DNA of 64,000 nucleotides, taken from NCBI GenBank assembly GCA_958295665.1, contig OY282558.1:334711106-334775105 (forward strand). Reading direction: 5' to 3'. The notes below the pieces were generated by a model. That model searched no databases. It was given only the letters and a program-made list of their open reading frames with translations, and had not been told where the DNA came from. Of this stretch, positions 11,740-24,169 are shown piece after piece. Each line of letters starts with the position of its first letter. The stretch's first letter is position 1. Made by a program: the position numbers and the translations under genes. The DNA is from Tipula vernalis. Its lineage: Eukaryota > Arthropoda > Insecta > Diptera > Tipulidae.

Positions 11740-12190
11740 TGTTTAGTAAATTCTTATCTCAGTTTAGATTTTCGGTTTTCAATGCCAAATTGATTTTAAC
11801 TATCTTTCTAACCGTTCTCAGACAGTTTTTTTCAGTTATCTTCTTCCTCATTTTATTTACGGTGACATAGTTTTATTCGCTATGCTTCAGGAAAATATAA
11901 ATGTCCCCAAAGATGTTTGAATGCTTGTAATAGGATTATTTTTGGTATTAGAAAATTCGATCATATTTTTGCCTACTCTTTGCCTTGTTTTAGGATGTAG
12001 TTTATCTATTTTTTACGAATTTCGCTTTAGTCCTTTTATTTTTAAACTTCTCAAAGCTGAGGAGCCTTGTTACCTTTATAAGAAATTGCTGTTTCCGGTC
12101 AAAAATTGTGGTAGGTCGTTAAACAAATCCTTTTATGTTAGGAAAGTTTCGCGGCCAAATTGTTTAAGTCAAAATTTTTATTGTAAATGA
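11740..12190 (+). pseudogene. LINE reverse transcriptase C-terminal fragment
   Basis: Pieces in three frames match the region after the catalytic motifs of jockey/CR1-type LINEs: an LNACNRIIFGIRKFDHIFAY stretch near 11905-11970 (family form 'N.AIRFIYGLR..DHVS') and a late RSLNKSFYVRK..RPNCL segment near 12115-12165 (family form 'RSF...A.RLWNSLP'). Stops and frameshifts are frequent. The catalytic YxDD region is absent. Confidence 0.5.
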
Positions 12191-14200
12191 GCTATTGCTC
12201 AAAATAGAATGTGTAAGCATGAGGTGGAAATTATTTGAAAAATTTAAGAGGTTTGTCAATGGAAGCAACTTCATTTTATGCTTTTTCCGAATACATACTG
12301 GATGGCGTTGGTATGTCCAACCCCAACACATCACTAATAGAAACTTTCACCAAATCTTGCTAAAAATGGTTAAAAGAATGCGAACTGATAATATAAATGC
12401 AAGTTTAATATCATTAATTTGGTCTCTAAATAATATTTTAGTAAAATTGAATTTAAGAAAAATATAAAATTTGGCCTTAGAAGACGTGATACCGCTTCCA
12501 GATTTACAGAAACTTTTCTAAACGAATAGGATGGAGTGAAATATTTTTTTTTTTTTTTCGAATTTCCAAATGGGCATGTTTGGGAAATATGCTATATTCA
12601 TCATATACAATTTAAAGAGTATAATTTTAATTTTGGAAACTCGCAATTTTTGTACTGCCACAAGAGCCTTGAAAATTAGAAATTTTTCGAATTTTTTTTC
12701 TATACTTAAAGTTTGTTAAAACGCATTTAAGAACATTTTTAAAATTATGTTTGATTTTTTATTTGTTCACAATACACATAATGAATGGTTAATTCTTAGC
12801 TAATTGTTTAAAACATCGAATTGAAAACGTTACTCTGTACGATATTGGCTTTTGGTATTCCAAAGATATTGGAAAGAGACATAATTTTTCGTGATTCCAG
12901 CCTGGCTTTTATTATGCCTTCTTATCTTAAGGATCGACAGACAGTTGCTGAGGCTTCTGTTAGAATTTTTACACACTTTTCAGTGGCTTGAGTGTGGCAA
13001 AAAACATTCATTAATGCTGGAAGGATGCTATGTGTCGATTATATGTAGTTTGATCGGCAATGGTCTATAAAATTATATCGTTATTTAAATAAAAGTGGCT
13101 CCGTTATATTTTCCCGATTTATCGAATTAATATAATCTTCCGCATCAAAATTTAAATGGACACTTGAAAGGTACGAATATGGTTTAAATTTCCTTCCGTT
13201 GGTCGATCTTTCAATATTTTTCTTAGTGCCAACTCTCTTATAAACTTTCGGTTGAAACCACATAGGTGCTTACTGCTTACATTATTAATATAAATGTTGT
13301 TAAAGATAACAAATCGGATCCAACTAGAATGAACCATTTCATGAGCTCGTGAGCTCGTTTAAATAAAGTTGACAAAAAAACACAGTACAGATCGCTTTTG
13401 CCCATTATTAACAGTGCCATCACCACAACCAATATCAACAAATTTGGCAAGATTTATGTTTTTTTCGAACAGTAAGTTAATAATTCTCGAAATACAGTAC
13501 CTGGAACTTGAACTACACGAAGGGCCAGCTTGTGTTTTTTTCCTCAAGCTCAACATGACGTCGCTTTCTATCTAAAAAGCTAATAAGTTTTTGTAGATTC
13601 GCGATCTACGCCTTCTATATTGCCTTTTTTCGGTTAGTACGTTGATCTAGTACAAAATATCGCTTCTTGATAGGAATTTTTCGGCGTTTTATAGCAAAAT
13701 AAACAAAACCATTTTTTTTGTTCAACCCTAGTTTAATCTACAATGAAATCTTTAATTCCGCTTTTTAAAATAAATCCTACAGTTACAGGGTTTAATTTAG
13801 TTTTCATGATTTGACATTACCTGCAATTTAAAAATTATTATCAATTGTTTTTATGTTTTGATTCAACAGTTGAAGATGATGACAGTTATTAAATTTGACT
13901 GAAAATTTTAAATGAACTTGACATATTTTGATTCCAAATTGAGATCAGTTATGAGAGATAGAGTTTTGATAGAGATATTAACGTTAAATGATCACCGTAA
14001 GTGATAGTATTTATCAAGGTATTTCACCTGTTCCCTTTAGCTAAACAGCTGAAACAAACAAATACATATTACTTTCAAAATCAAGCTTAACAATAATTGT
14101 GGCTACAATTAATTTCAAATTACCTCAGTCATAATCCAATTTAACAACCAATCTACATTGACCTGTAATTTAAAATAAATTAGCTTCGCACTTTCACCGA
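12191..14200. other. Mostly unassigned, possible coding scraps
   Basis: No gene is recognised. On the minus strand at 13359-13556 a short frame contains FVDIGCGDGTV, which resembles the glycine-rich motif I of SAM-dependent methyltransferases, but nothing else of that fold can be seen, so I do not call it. Around 12890-13080 a plus-strand stretch looks weakly coding (SYLKDRQTVAEASVRIF) without a family match. A 20-base T run lies near 12546. Confidence 0.35.
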
Positions 14201-14203
14201 CCA

Positions 14204-14234
14204 TATATAAATGCTCTGTACAACTTTTCAGTAC
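14204..14234 (+). promoter_or_regulatory. TATA box plus initiator core promoter
   Basis: TATATAAA at 14204-14211 lies 26 bases upstream of the A of a TTCAGT initiator (A at 14230), which is the geometry and the Inr consensus (TCAGT) of insect RNA polymerase II core promoters. A possible short transcript is described in the next entries. Confidence 0.4.
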
Positions 14235-14390
14235 AACACAATTCAAATAGGAAATACATAATTAAGAAAAATTCTAAATTCAATAAATTTAATTAATCAA
14301 ATTATAAACAATAAAATATTTTGCAAACTTTATTGCGTCCATTTTAAAAATATTAAAATTTTGATATTGATTTACCTCGGTTATTAACTA
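14230..14390 (+). other. Possible non-coding or start-codon exon 1
   Basis: If transcription starts at 14230, the first good donor is at 14390/14391, ATG followed by GTAGGT. The exon would then be a 5' UTR, or would end exactly at its start codon. No homology supports it. The (gtta)n run at about 14395-14418 lies just inside the putative intron. Confidence 0.2.
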
Positions 14391-14705
14391 TGGTAGGTTA
14401 GTTAGTTAGTTAGTTAGGTATATAATTTCTTCATTTATTGATTAACGTAATTTTTTTTTTTAAGAAAATAATTAAGAAAGTGGAACGGAAATTCTATATA
14501 AAATGTTTGTTTGTGTATGTACATTGAACATTATGTATATAAGAAAGGCGCAATTAAAATGCAACATTTAACAATAAAACTCAAAATGCAAAAATAATTG
14601 TAGTGTTAAGCAGCTTAATTTTATTTTTAAACCTTTAAGTTATATAGATTATTTTAATTTCCTTATCGTGTTACTAAGAATATTTTTTTATTTTTTTATT
14701 TGCAG

Positions 14706-14760
14706 GTAATTATCTCCAAATGGTTTGTGAATTTGGAACCTTACACGAACGGACTTATCA
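14706..14760 (+). CDS. Possible exon 2 of a small host gene
   Basis: A pyrimidine-rich acceptor ending tttgcag (14705) and a consensus donor gtaaga (14761) bound 55 bases. Inside is an ATG at 14720 in a good context (ccaaATGG). From it the frame reads MVCEFGTLHERTY plus two bases, open into the donor. An alternative frame is also open if exon 1 ends in ATG. No downstream exon was found, and a 55-base open stretch is weak evidence. Treat as a candidate only. Confidence 0.2.
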
Positions 14761-15510
14761 GTAAGATTATTTAACTTGTTGCCTCCATAATGGAGGTCAA
14801 TGTCAAATTTATAGCAAAATAAAGAAAATTAATTATATTATTCTAGAAAGCATTCTTTAGCAATACAAAAATCGTTTCAAAAAAAAATTATCTTTCCAGC
14901 TCGATTCGTTTACAAATTAACCTTCATCAAAGACAACAATTGTTGTTAATTAATTAAATCAACTGTAGAGAGCAAATAAATTTTCTGTTGCTTTATAATT
15001 GAATTGTAGGTAGAGGATTATTCTTGGAAGAATAGTACATACAAAGTGGTTAGTTTATTCTAATTTTACCTTTCAACTTGAAAAAATTAATAAAATTATA
15101 GAGTCCGAGAATTTATGGAATCCCACAAAACTATATCCACAGTTTGTTGCATGTCGAAAGGTTTAATGTAAGATGATTACATTATGATTCGGAATTTTAA
15201 TCAAAATCATTTTACCCATTTTCAAGTACATTTTCACTACAATTTGCGTGAGCTTCAATTAGTCGGTGACGGAGACCTTAACTTTACAAAAAAAAGGGCG
15301 CGCCTGAAATGCGAAATTATACGCACATTTTTTAAAATACGCATTTCTGGATTAAATTAAATTTCATTCAAATCATTAAATTAATTAAAAATTAATAAAT
15401 CGATAACTATGGTTAGTTAAAATATAAATTGATATCAAATGAACTAAATGCTATGTCGTTTTTTGAATGTGTCTTTGCTAAATGCGCATTTTACTTGATA
15501 CCACCAAAGG
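14761..15510. other. Unassigned AT-rich DNA
   Basis: No coding potential, inverted termini or tandem repeat was found. It would be intronic if the candidate exon at 14706-14760 is real. Confidence 0.4.
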
Positions 15511-15876
15511 GTAAAGACTGATTTACATTCAAAAATTTTAGCAGATGCAGATGTCAAATCAAAAATTCATTTTCTTTACACATAAGAAATAAATTTAAAC
15601 AAAAAATGTCATTAACCAATACAAATGATTGGTTTTCTTATTTATGTAACCTTATTACAGTTATTTTTCCAAGCATCGCCGATTTTACAGAAAAAAGATG
15701 AAACTCGACATCTGCAAAAAAAGCAGGTGAGGTTTTTTGGGTTTGTTTCTCGGGTTTCAATTGACTTTTTTAAGCAGATGATTGTTTTTTCTCTTTTTGT
15801 CTTTGTACTTTTTCCTATGTTGTATTTCAATTTGTTTGCAGACGTCGATTGTCGTTGAATGTAAATCAGTCTTTAC
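15511..15876. mobile_element. MITE with 22-bp perfect terminal inverted repeats
   Basis: The left end gtaaagactgatttacattc plus aa (15511-15532) is exactly complementary to the right end at 15855-15876. The 366-base element holds short open frames with no recognisable protein. The target duplication is not clear, so the superfamily is open. Confidence 0.75.
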
Positions 15877-16109
15877 TAGCAAATATATTTTTGAATTTCG
15901 AATTAATGAATTTCGAATGTTAATTTCATAAAAGCTAATAATTTCACATGTACATTTATCCAATACTAGGTTTATATACTACGAAATTCAAAGTAAAGCT
16001 TTGGTAAATTGGGTAAATAATAATGATTCGCATCTATAATCTCTGGTTCCAAAAAATTAAAAAAAATTAGACTGAAACCTCAGAAGGTGATTAGATCTTT
16101 GGTCCTGAA

Positions 16110-16760
16110 AATTAACTCAACTTCGGTCCTGGAAATTAACTCAACTGAATCTCTTATCTCCAAATCAACTACAATGCAATCCCCGACGCAACCACCAAAT
16201 CAACTTTAAAATCAAACCTTAAAATAAACCCCAATAATTCCGCACCCGAACCCACACTCATCTCCATCGCAAGCTAACTCAATCTCTACTCAACTTCAAC
16301 AAAACTTAGCTCATAGCTTAGTCGACAAATCTCAACCCTCTACTCAACGGCCAACTTAATCCCGAAATCAGTTCGATTCGAAGGCTATATGTGTATATCA
16401 ACTCAACTCAAATCAACTCAATATAACCTCCCACTAAACCCTCAAGTCGATTAATCCCCAATCGAACCTCGCACACAAATCCAACTCAAGTTCAACTATA
16501 CCTCCCAACACAACACACAACTCAACATTCTACTCATAACTAACCCCCCAATAAATCATAAGTGTACCCCATCACTCAACTCCAACTCAATACCTTACTC
16601 GATAATAACTCAGCCAAACGATAATAGCTCAACTAAACCCCCAGCTCAATCCTCAAATCAACATGGTCCGAAAAACTACGTGCGTGCATGAACTCAATTT
16701 AAAACCAGACACCAACTCAACCCTCAGCTTAACTCCAAAATAACCCAAACGATTTTGAAG
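16110..16760. repeat. G-poor, CAACTCAA-rich degenerate tract
   Basis: Over about 650 bases the plus strand is rich in A and C and poor in G, and is peppered with aactcaa, actcaac and related words at irregular spacing. It looks like a decayed short-period array of a CAACT-type unit. No protein-coding or RNA feature is apparent. Confidence 0.55.
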
Positions 16761-19340
16761 AAATTTAATTTGTAGATGTACGATGGAAGTGGGATATAAA
16801 AATGATTTTTAGATAAAATTCATGAATTAAAAAAGCAAAGGGTTGTTTACCAAAAAGCAAGATAAGTATTTTTTATGCATATAGACTACTATTCTCTAAG
16901 GTCTGCGATTCTACCAATCAATAATATTTTCCCGGTAAATTCTGGGTACCCTTACTAGTTTAAAAATGAATGGCGTAAGCCAGAATTATCGGATCTTGTA
17001 AAAATTATTTTATTAAATATAGTCGTGGTTTCACAAATAGCAATTATTCGAATTTATTTCTTGTAAAATCAAAAAATTATGAAGTTATTCAAGTAGATAG
17101 TTTAGGTGTCTGAATGTCCTAAATTTAACAAAAAAATTCTAAAATGACTAGCAATATGCTAGTTCTAGATAATTTCTTCAATTGGAGAGTTTATCCAGTA
17201 CAAGAAATCTAACTAAAATTTAATATTCCACAAATTTGGATCTATCTTGTTTAATTTCCAAATTTGGCAATATTCCATTTTAAATTAACTAAATTCCAAT
17301 AGTTGCTATCACACTGTAGGACAGACACGAATACTAAACACGCCTAATTTAATGGATCTGGGCACATACATATGTCAAATATGCGGAGCAAATTTTTTTA
17401 AAGAATTAAAAGAATTGTTATTAAGTTAATTTTATAAAAATATCAGAGCAAGGCATATCCTCTAAATTAACTTTTCGAGATATTGATTTCACGGTTTCTT
17501 TCTTGCAGTTAAATAACTGCAAAAATTGTCTTGCAGCCATACTGTTTTTATTCAGGAAGCATGAATCTAAAGTTTAAACCAGATAAAAGTTTTGAGGAAA
17601 TGACACCTAAGCTTAAAACGTATTCCATTGGCATGGGTTTCTTCACTAAACGTTGGTATGTTTGACCCGTTGCAATTGGCATATCTTGCAAAATGACTGC
17701 CAGCAAACAGTAACTAACAAATTAAGTAGTAACGTAAGGGAAAGCCACTATTTATCTAACACACTGTAACCTCATCAATATAATTTGATTTCAGCATAAT
17801 CATGTTTAAAATATGCGTATTAACCAAATATTTTGACAACGAAATAATTTCATTATTTTTGTTCGAAGCATAATAATAATAAAAATATAAACCAATTACA
17901 TGTTAATATTCTGCATGAATGAATTTTTATACGTAAAGTAAATTTCCAAGAAATTAAAATCAAAAATAAAATTAATTTTCTAATTTTATTGTCAATTTAA
18001 TAAGAAAAAAAAAACCAAACTACATCAGAATAACAATAATAATGATATTTATGTACATATGTACGTACAAATTTTCTTATTTTAATTTAATGATCAATTT
18101 GCGATTTGTAATTTAAAATGATTTAAACCATAAAATGCTTTAGTTACACATAGTGTGATATATAAATACAAAATACATATGTATGTATAATCGGCGTAAG
18201 GTGAAAGTTCAAGCCAAGCCTTCATAATTAATCCAATAAATTTCAATCAGCACATTTTGTAAATACTTAATTCAATAAGTAATCTTAATGTTTAAGTGAT
18301 ATTTTAAGTTCAATAGAGATCGTTCAATTATTTAACAAATTAAATGTTTTGTTTTTATTTTAATTACACTGCATGTAATTGAAGGTTTCAATTGGCACTT
18401 TTACAGAAAAGTGTATAATCTGACGCGTGAGTTTATCTGTGTAAGAATATCGTGTGCACAATTTAATGAAGAAATTGTTTTCACATTTCGCACAAATTAC
18501 AGATAGTTCTTTCCGTAAATATCACACGAGGTTTGTAATTGAGAGATAAGCCAACCAAGCGTATGTAGAGAGATTTCAAGGTTGTTAATACATATATCAG
18601 CAAACGTATTTGACCCAGTGTGTTTAAATAATATTTGTTTTAATTTAATAATCTTTACGAAAAAATTCCATAAATACCAAATTCATTTCACCTCCTAATA
18701 TCCGCATACGTTTGGAAATTTCCAAAATTTTATTTTCTTATAAAGATTCGTGCTTTACTGTAATTTTTTGAGCACCAGTGATTAATTAATTAAATAAAAT
18801 TAATTTCCTTAACGCTTTATAATGCATTATCGCCGGGCATATGTTTATTAAATTCTCTATATTATTGCAGTTAAAACTACTTTAAGTTTTACGACCGTAT
18901 TAATTATATAAAAATGTCACGTTTGTATTAAAATAGCGTAAACATTTTATCACCCGCAGTACAGTTTTCTATTTTTGTACTTCAATTTGCGATTTTTTGC
19001 GTAATTAATACGTATGTTCTCTATCCTACAATCCTTTAACAAATTTATCTGAAAGGCCCTATTTTTGAAAGCTGGTGCTGTTCAAAGAAATAAGATAGTA
19101 AAACACTATTTTCAAATGTAAATATATTTCAAACCGGACTTTTAGCATTCTAGAGCCAAACATTCGTTTCTAAATCAAGCTGAACATACAATGACAGTCG
19201 GGCGTGATAAGAGTTAGAGTTATAATTTGGAATCAAAATTCTAAATTTAGAGTCCAGACGTTTCTGTAATAAAGATATTTCTAAATTTAGAGAAATAAGT
19301 TCCTTTTTGTCACTGGATGGTTTTTAGTGTCATATATCGG
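16761..19340. other. Unassigned AT-rich DNA
   Basis: About 2.6 kb with no recognised coding sequence. It includes AT-rich runs and typical dipteran acatatgtatgta stretches near 18050 and 18180. A region near 18180-18260 is not repeated elsewhere in the window. Nothing functional can be supported. Confidence 0.45.
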
Positions 19341-19960
19341 GCAACTCTAATCAGATTGCGAAGCTAGTTCTGTATTTCGTCAGTCGTGTCAAAAGTTATA
19401 TTAGTGTGAATATGAGGGAATTTCTGAAAAATTCACTATTCACACAAATCTGCTCAAGCCTGGGACACAATTTGTGGTGTTTACGGTCAAGATGCTTTAT
19501 CGAATGGAACGATAAGTGGTTTGATCGCTTCCGTTCTGGAAATTTCGAAGTCAAAAATGCGCCTCGCTCTGGTCGACCAATTAATTAAAAATCTTACAAA
19601 AAAATTGAAAAAGACCAACACATAAGGATTTAAATGTCGATCACAAACAGTTTAAAAATATTTGCATAATGCTGGGTACACAAAGAAGCCCGGTGTTTGG
19701 ATTCCGCATCAATGATGAAAGATTTGATTGAAATCAACCCATTTGTGAAGCAAATAATTACTGGCGATTAAAATGGGTAAAATACGAAAATGTCGTTCGA
19801 AAAAGATCATAGTCAATCACTTGGCGATAAACCACAGAAGTTCTATACCGATGGAATTATGAAACTTCCCGACAAAAATGGCAAAAAGTCACAGATAATA
19901 ATGGCAAAGAATAAAAGAAAAATTTAATCAAACAACCTAATCTAATATTTTAGCTTTACT
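19340..19960 (+). pseudogene. mariner transposase pseudogene (mellifera-like)
   Basis: The decayed plus-strand translation has the N-terminal DNA-binding part of a mariner transposase. A WFDRFRSGNFEVKNAPRSGR segment at about 19517-19576 matches the family 'W...FRSGDF...D..RSGRP' block, followed by VDHKTV-like and HNAGYTKKPGVWIPH-like pieces to about 19715. Further pieces resemble the linker region. Stops and frameshifts are numerous and the catalytic DD34D core is not visible. The subfamily call is by resemblance only. Confidence 0.7.
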
Positions 19961-20625
19961 GTTACATCAAATATGACCTAGTGGAAAATATTGGCGTAAC
20001 TGCTTCAAAATTAGGTAGAGCATATTATAAGCATTAATAATATTCAAAATTAGGTAGAGCAGCTACGAGTAGTTAATTTACCAAAGATATGAAACATTCG
20101 TATGGTTATACGCATTTGCGGTGGTCAAATAGGAACTTGACTTGTGTTTGTATTTCAGTCTATTTTATTAGTGTCGAGTTGTCGAAAATTTTACTAAGGA
20201 GGTTTTCTTTTTTTCTGTTTTCTACTACGAATTACTATGTTAAATATGAAAATAAGGGCAGCAGAGAGGTTTGCAATGAATAAATATTGGCCTTTGTCTT
20301 CAATTGTCTGGTATGTTTTGTTTTACTTATGCAGTTTATTGTGATTACTGAAGGGCCATGTGGGCGTTCACGCCACCTCGTACTACGACGTGGTAATTTA
20401 TGTACACTAAACACGGTCCATTTTACGCTATTTTTGTTACATGATAGGAACATGTGTACCGTGTGAATGGAGGTTAAGTCGTATTTGTTTTCATTTGTTT
20501 TGTTTTAGATCAGTATGATTAGTATCAGTAGTATTTAGATTAATATTTAGTATGTTTGTTGAACGCTATAAATGTACGTATGCATGTACTTGTTTAAAAG
20601 TGAGATTTTCTTCGGAAAAAGTATC
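19961..20625. other. Spacer with a short direct duplication
   Basis: A segment containing caaaattaggtagagca occurs twice, near 20009 and 20046, so a small tandem duplication is present. No gene is recognised in the remainder. Confidence 0.4.
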
Positions 20626-20629
20626 GAGA

Positions 20630-21379
20630 TTTTCTGACACATTATCCGTATGGTACTATTTTCTTCGCGGCACAAGCATGACAACAACAAACAGGAAGCT
20701 TAATGCATCCTTTGCAAAAATAGCTTGCTTTCTGTGATGGAGATTCAACCAAACGTTCATAAAATTAATTTGTTAAAAAGGAATGCTCCCATCAACTGAT
20801 AAAAATGCTGCAGGATGTTCCACTAAAACTAATTCTACATACATCAGTGGAACAATTATAACATATTTTCGTGCTAAAATTGATAAATCCTTTTGCCTGC
20901 AAGTTTGGCTAGAATGGCTGCCTGTGACACTATTTCTAAATCATAGGATTTGTGGCAAGGCCTAATAGGTCGAGGTTTTTCTGAGTTTCATAAGTCAGTG
21001 AGTGGGGTTTCGAATACCATTACGAAACTTAACCCATTAATATGGGAAACAAATTAAAATTCATTTTAACAATGAATTCTTGAATTTAAAATCAAATATT
21101 ATGCAGAAGTTTAGGCTTTCGTTCGATGAGTGGACACTCGCAGATACAACTATTTTAATGTTCGTTCTGAGAAGCAATTATGGAATTTGGGGTTGTGCCG
21201 AATCGTTGTCCGATATTGCCTATGGTTTCGTCGGTGTTGGGCTTATTTTAGACACAAAAACAAGATGGAGCAGTCTTTTGTTTATGCTAGAATGCTTCTA
21301 TAAACTTCAAAGCTGTGTTATTAAAGCTTTAATCGACATAAAAAGTAATATCCATCTTACACAAGAAGAAAAAGCTTAA
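20630..21379 (+). pseudogene. hAT transposase pseudogene
   Basis: Successive plus-strand pieces follow the order of a BED-finger hAT transposase. They are a VWYYFLRGTSMTTTNRKL segment (about 20665-20720), a serine/threonine-rich STISGT-like linker (about 20830), a KDKSFC..VARM-like block, a KFRLSFDEWT block at about 21110-21140 followed by WNLGLCRI in a shifted frame, and a DTKTRWSSLLFMLECFYKL block at about 21253-21310. The DEWT and D(T/V)xTRW blocks hold conserved residues of the RNase H-like core. The part between them is largely deleted. A plus-strand LINE fragment follows almost directly. Confidence 0.7.
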
Positions 21380-21394
21380 TGAACCATGTCTAAA

Positions 21395-22440
21395 AGATAG
21401 CAGTCCCAGAGCGAGGTAGAAGTGGTTGGCGTCAAGCGTGCCAAGTTACTGACCGATGTAAAGTCGGGCTCCCCCAAAGAGAACAAGACAAGCTGTTCGG
21501 CGACGTCTTGAGGGAGTAAGTGTTGATACTAGATGTTATTGACAAAAGTCAAGAAGACTCTGGTAGATGGAGATTGGTCTACAACGCACGGAACCTCGTC
21601 TTCCTGAAGGTCCTAGGAGAAAATCGTGGGCCCAGTCTATCCTGCAAAGATGCGGGATGGTAACAAGGGCGTGTGAAGTTGACTGCTGGCTCGGACCGGA
21701 TAACGGTGAATCTATATAGAAAGGCGATAGCCATGGTAGGAGAGGTGTATCCAGGCGCGAGGCTTGCGGCGGCTAACCAGAAAGAGCATGATGAAGTTTT
21801 GAAAATCATTCACACCAGTCATTCCACCACACAGTGCTGTCATGATCCCTACGAATGATAGGGGTAGTGGGACGGGCAGGAACCCTGTATTATTAATAAT
21901 AAAATCTGTGGCCTCAGAACCAAGGGAGTATAAAATTATATCCTCTAGTAATTCTGGGAAGATCAGGTTTTGTATTCTGGAGAAAACAATTTAAATTTTT
22001 TCCTAATTTCTCAATACAGCAATGGTGATACAACTTTAGTCAGCCTGGAGTTAGGCACTTTCTCTTTCTGGCTAGTTTCAGCCTACATGGACCGTGAAAA
22101 GGATATTCTTGTGGATAATCTGAAGTTCCTTGAGGATAAAATGAGGTTTGCTGAGGATAAAAGAAGGTTCCTGTAGATAACCAGCAGCTCATCTTTGAAG
22201 CGGGACAAATAAAGATGGGTGTGGTACTGGGCGTTGATGCTAATTGCTAATGCGCATCACTCTATCTGGCGAAGTACGAATATCAATGAAAGAGGTGAGT
22301 CAGTTTTTGAATGTCTGATGAATACTAATCTATCAGTGTGTAATATGGGGCCAGAACCCATATTTATTACTAGCATGAGATTCTAGGTGTGAACCTCGCC
22401 TCATATAATATTGACTACTGGTCCTTTGCACGACAAAGAT
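21395..22440 (+). pseudogene. R1/LOA-type LINE: ORF1 end and endonuclease, decayed
   Basis: The first half resembles the end of a LINE ORF1: GDVLRE, a YNARNLVFLKVLGE-like stretch and an AGSDRITVN..KAIAMVGEVYP stretch at about 21673-21740. The second half carries the endonuclease: a SAYMDRE segment near 22080, an ANAHHSIWRSTNINERGESV stretch at about 22240-22300 (the conserved 'DANAHH..WGS' active-site block) and NTNLSVCNMGPEPIFIT near 22320-22370. The frame shifts several times and the element stops before the reverse transcriptase, so it is truncated. Confidence 0.7.
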
Positions 22441-23480
22441 TTTTGTTTGCTGCAAACCCAATTAAAAGTTTTCTTCGTTTTTCTGTTTAAATGGTACGCA
22501 TACCCATCAACAAATAACTTATCCTTACCTTTGTTCGAGCTAACCACTGAAATATCCATAATTCGGATATGCCTAAAATAAATAATTTCATAAAAATTAA
22601 AAATTAAAATAAATGTTTATTGAAAGTTGCTTACAAAATGTTTTCCAATTCCATTTCCAAAGAACGTTCTTATATTTTACGATTGTTTTTATGAAATACT
22701 TATTACGTATAACATAAAAAAGGCAACTTTAATTTTATTTTATTATTGTTACTATATGATTGCAATTATCATTTTCATATGGTTTAAAATTGGAGGGTGG
22801 ATAAGGAGCACTTCTTTTCTAACCATCGATATTTAACCTGTAGCCTCGATGTTTACCCTGATATCCGGAAATCCTTCAGTAACCCTGGAAGTACAACAAG
22901 TTGCAGTGTTTTGATTAATCCGGACGGGTCGTGTGTAACATAAGCCCACTAGTTCGAGATGATTGACATTCATTATTAATCAGTGAGATTTTCAAATCTA
23001 GGAATATGATTTCTATGTATCGATATTCTGATACAAGATTTCAAGTTAAACGAATTTAATGAGTAGTAATAATAAATACGATAATAAAACGATAAATAGA
23101 TATTTTAGAATCTAAAGCCAAATAGGAATAAATATTTAAATATATGTGTTTAAATTAGTAGATATAAATATACGAGTTAGGGGTGGAAGGTCCCAATATG
23201 AAAAGATTTGCTGTGCTGTGACGGAAACTATGACGTGTCGCTTCCGTTCAACCAATCATAAATGGGTACAAAAGTTGGAATCATACTTTGAATTGAGCTT
23301 TAATTTGGAGAGAGAGAAAAAAAAGAAGCAAAGAATGTATTTTAAGCGCATATAATTATGGATATTTAAGTGCAAAAATCAAAGCCAAACCAGTAAAAAA
23401 ATTTAAGTTAAAACAGCATTGATTACTGTACAAACGATGTTAATAAATTCTAAATGTCCAAAAAAAATATATTCAAAGAG
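22441..23480. other. AT-rich spacer
   Basis: No protein family is recognised. If the LTR at 23501-23934 is a 5' LTR on the minus strand, this stretch would be where its internal region should lie, but no gag or pol similarity is visible. Confidence 0.4.
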
Positions 23481-23499
23481 CCGCTGAGTTTGGGCGCCA
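23481..23499 (-). promoter_or_regulatory. Retrotransposon primer-binding site
   Basis: On the minus strand the sequence directly after the LTR end reads TGGCGCCCAAACTCAGCGG. It starts with the TGGCGCC core typical of tRNA-primed retroelements (complementary to a tRNA 3' end). Its position next to a TG...CA boundary supports the LTR call. Confidence 0.55.
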
Positions 23500-23500
23500 C

Positions 23501-23934
23501 TGTAACGTAACCACACTAGGCGAATTACGTTAACAGAAAATCCGTTAAGCTTTGTATTCCCGTAGTAGCCATTAACCTGCTTGCTGAAGTCTGCAAGGGC
23601 GTGGGTAACGGGAACTTGACGAACATATCCAGCTGCTTTATATTAAAACAACAATAAAAATTTACGCACTGAACCAGTACAGTTTTAACATGATGAGACC
23701 CTCCGCTTACCCCTTAAAACGCGTGATTAGCACATTATAAAAGACATTATTTATTCACTCAAATAAGTAATAATAATAAAATAAAATAACGAAACATCAT
23801 GTAATAATTATACCCTATTCGTATAAATATAATGATATACATATGCATGTAATAATATACAGATGCAACTGAAACAAAAAAAATTCTGAATAATATGAAA
23901 ACACTTACCAGTCACACCAGCAAAGCGCTTTACA
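23501..23934 (-). mobile_element. LTR of a retrotransposon, 434 bp
   Basis: Read on the minus strand the segment begins TGTAAAGCGC and ends GGTTACGTTACA, that is TG...CA termini, with the primer-binding site immediately downstream. A ttttataatg promoter-like box lies around 23735-23745. No second LTR and no internal coding region was found, so this is a truncated 5' end. It does not resemble the presumed LTR remnant of the gypsy element at 33574. Confidence 0.55.
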
Positions 23935-24169
23935 GATGACTGTAGTTGAAATAAACGTAGATACCTAGAATAAATTAAATTAAATCATTATTACATGAGT
24001 ATTAACACTCAGATTAACAAAACACGAATTTAAGTAAATAACAAATTACTGTATAAATTATATTAATAATAATAGTTAGAACAAGCAAAATAAATTTAAC
24101 TACACATGATGGAAATTTAACTACACATGATATTCACTAATACATTATCCTTGGTCAGCATTCGCACAG

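Noticed and set aside
13359..13556. Methyltransferase motif I-like FVDIGCGDGTV on the minus strand
   Set aside because: Only this one motif of about 11 residues is seen, with no other conserved part of the fold, and the opposite strand is open over the same bases, so chance is likely.
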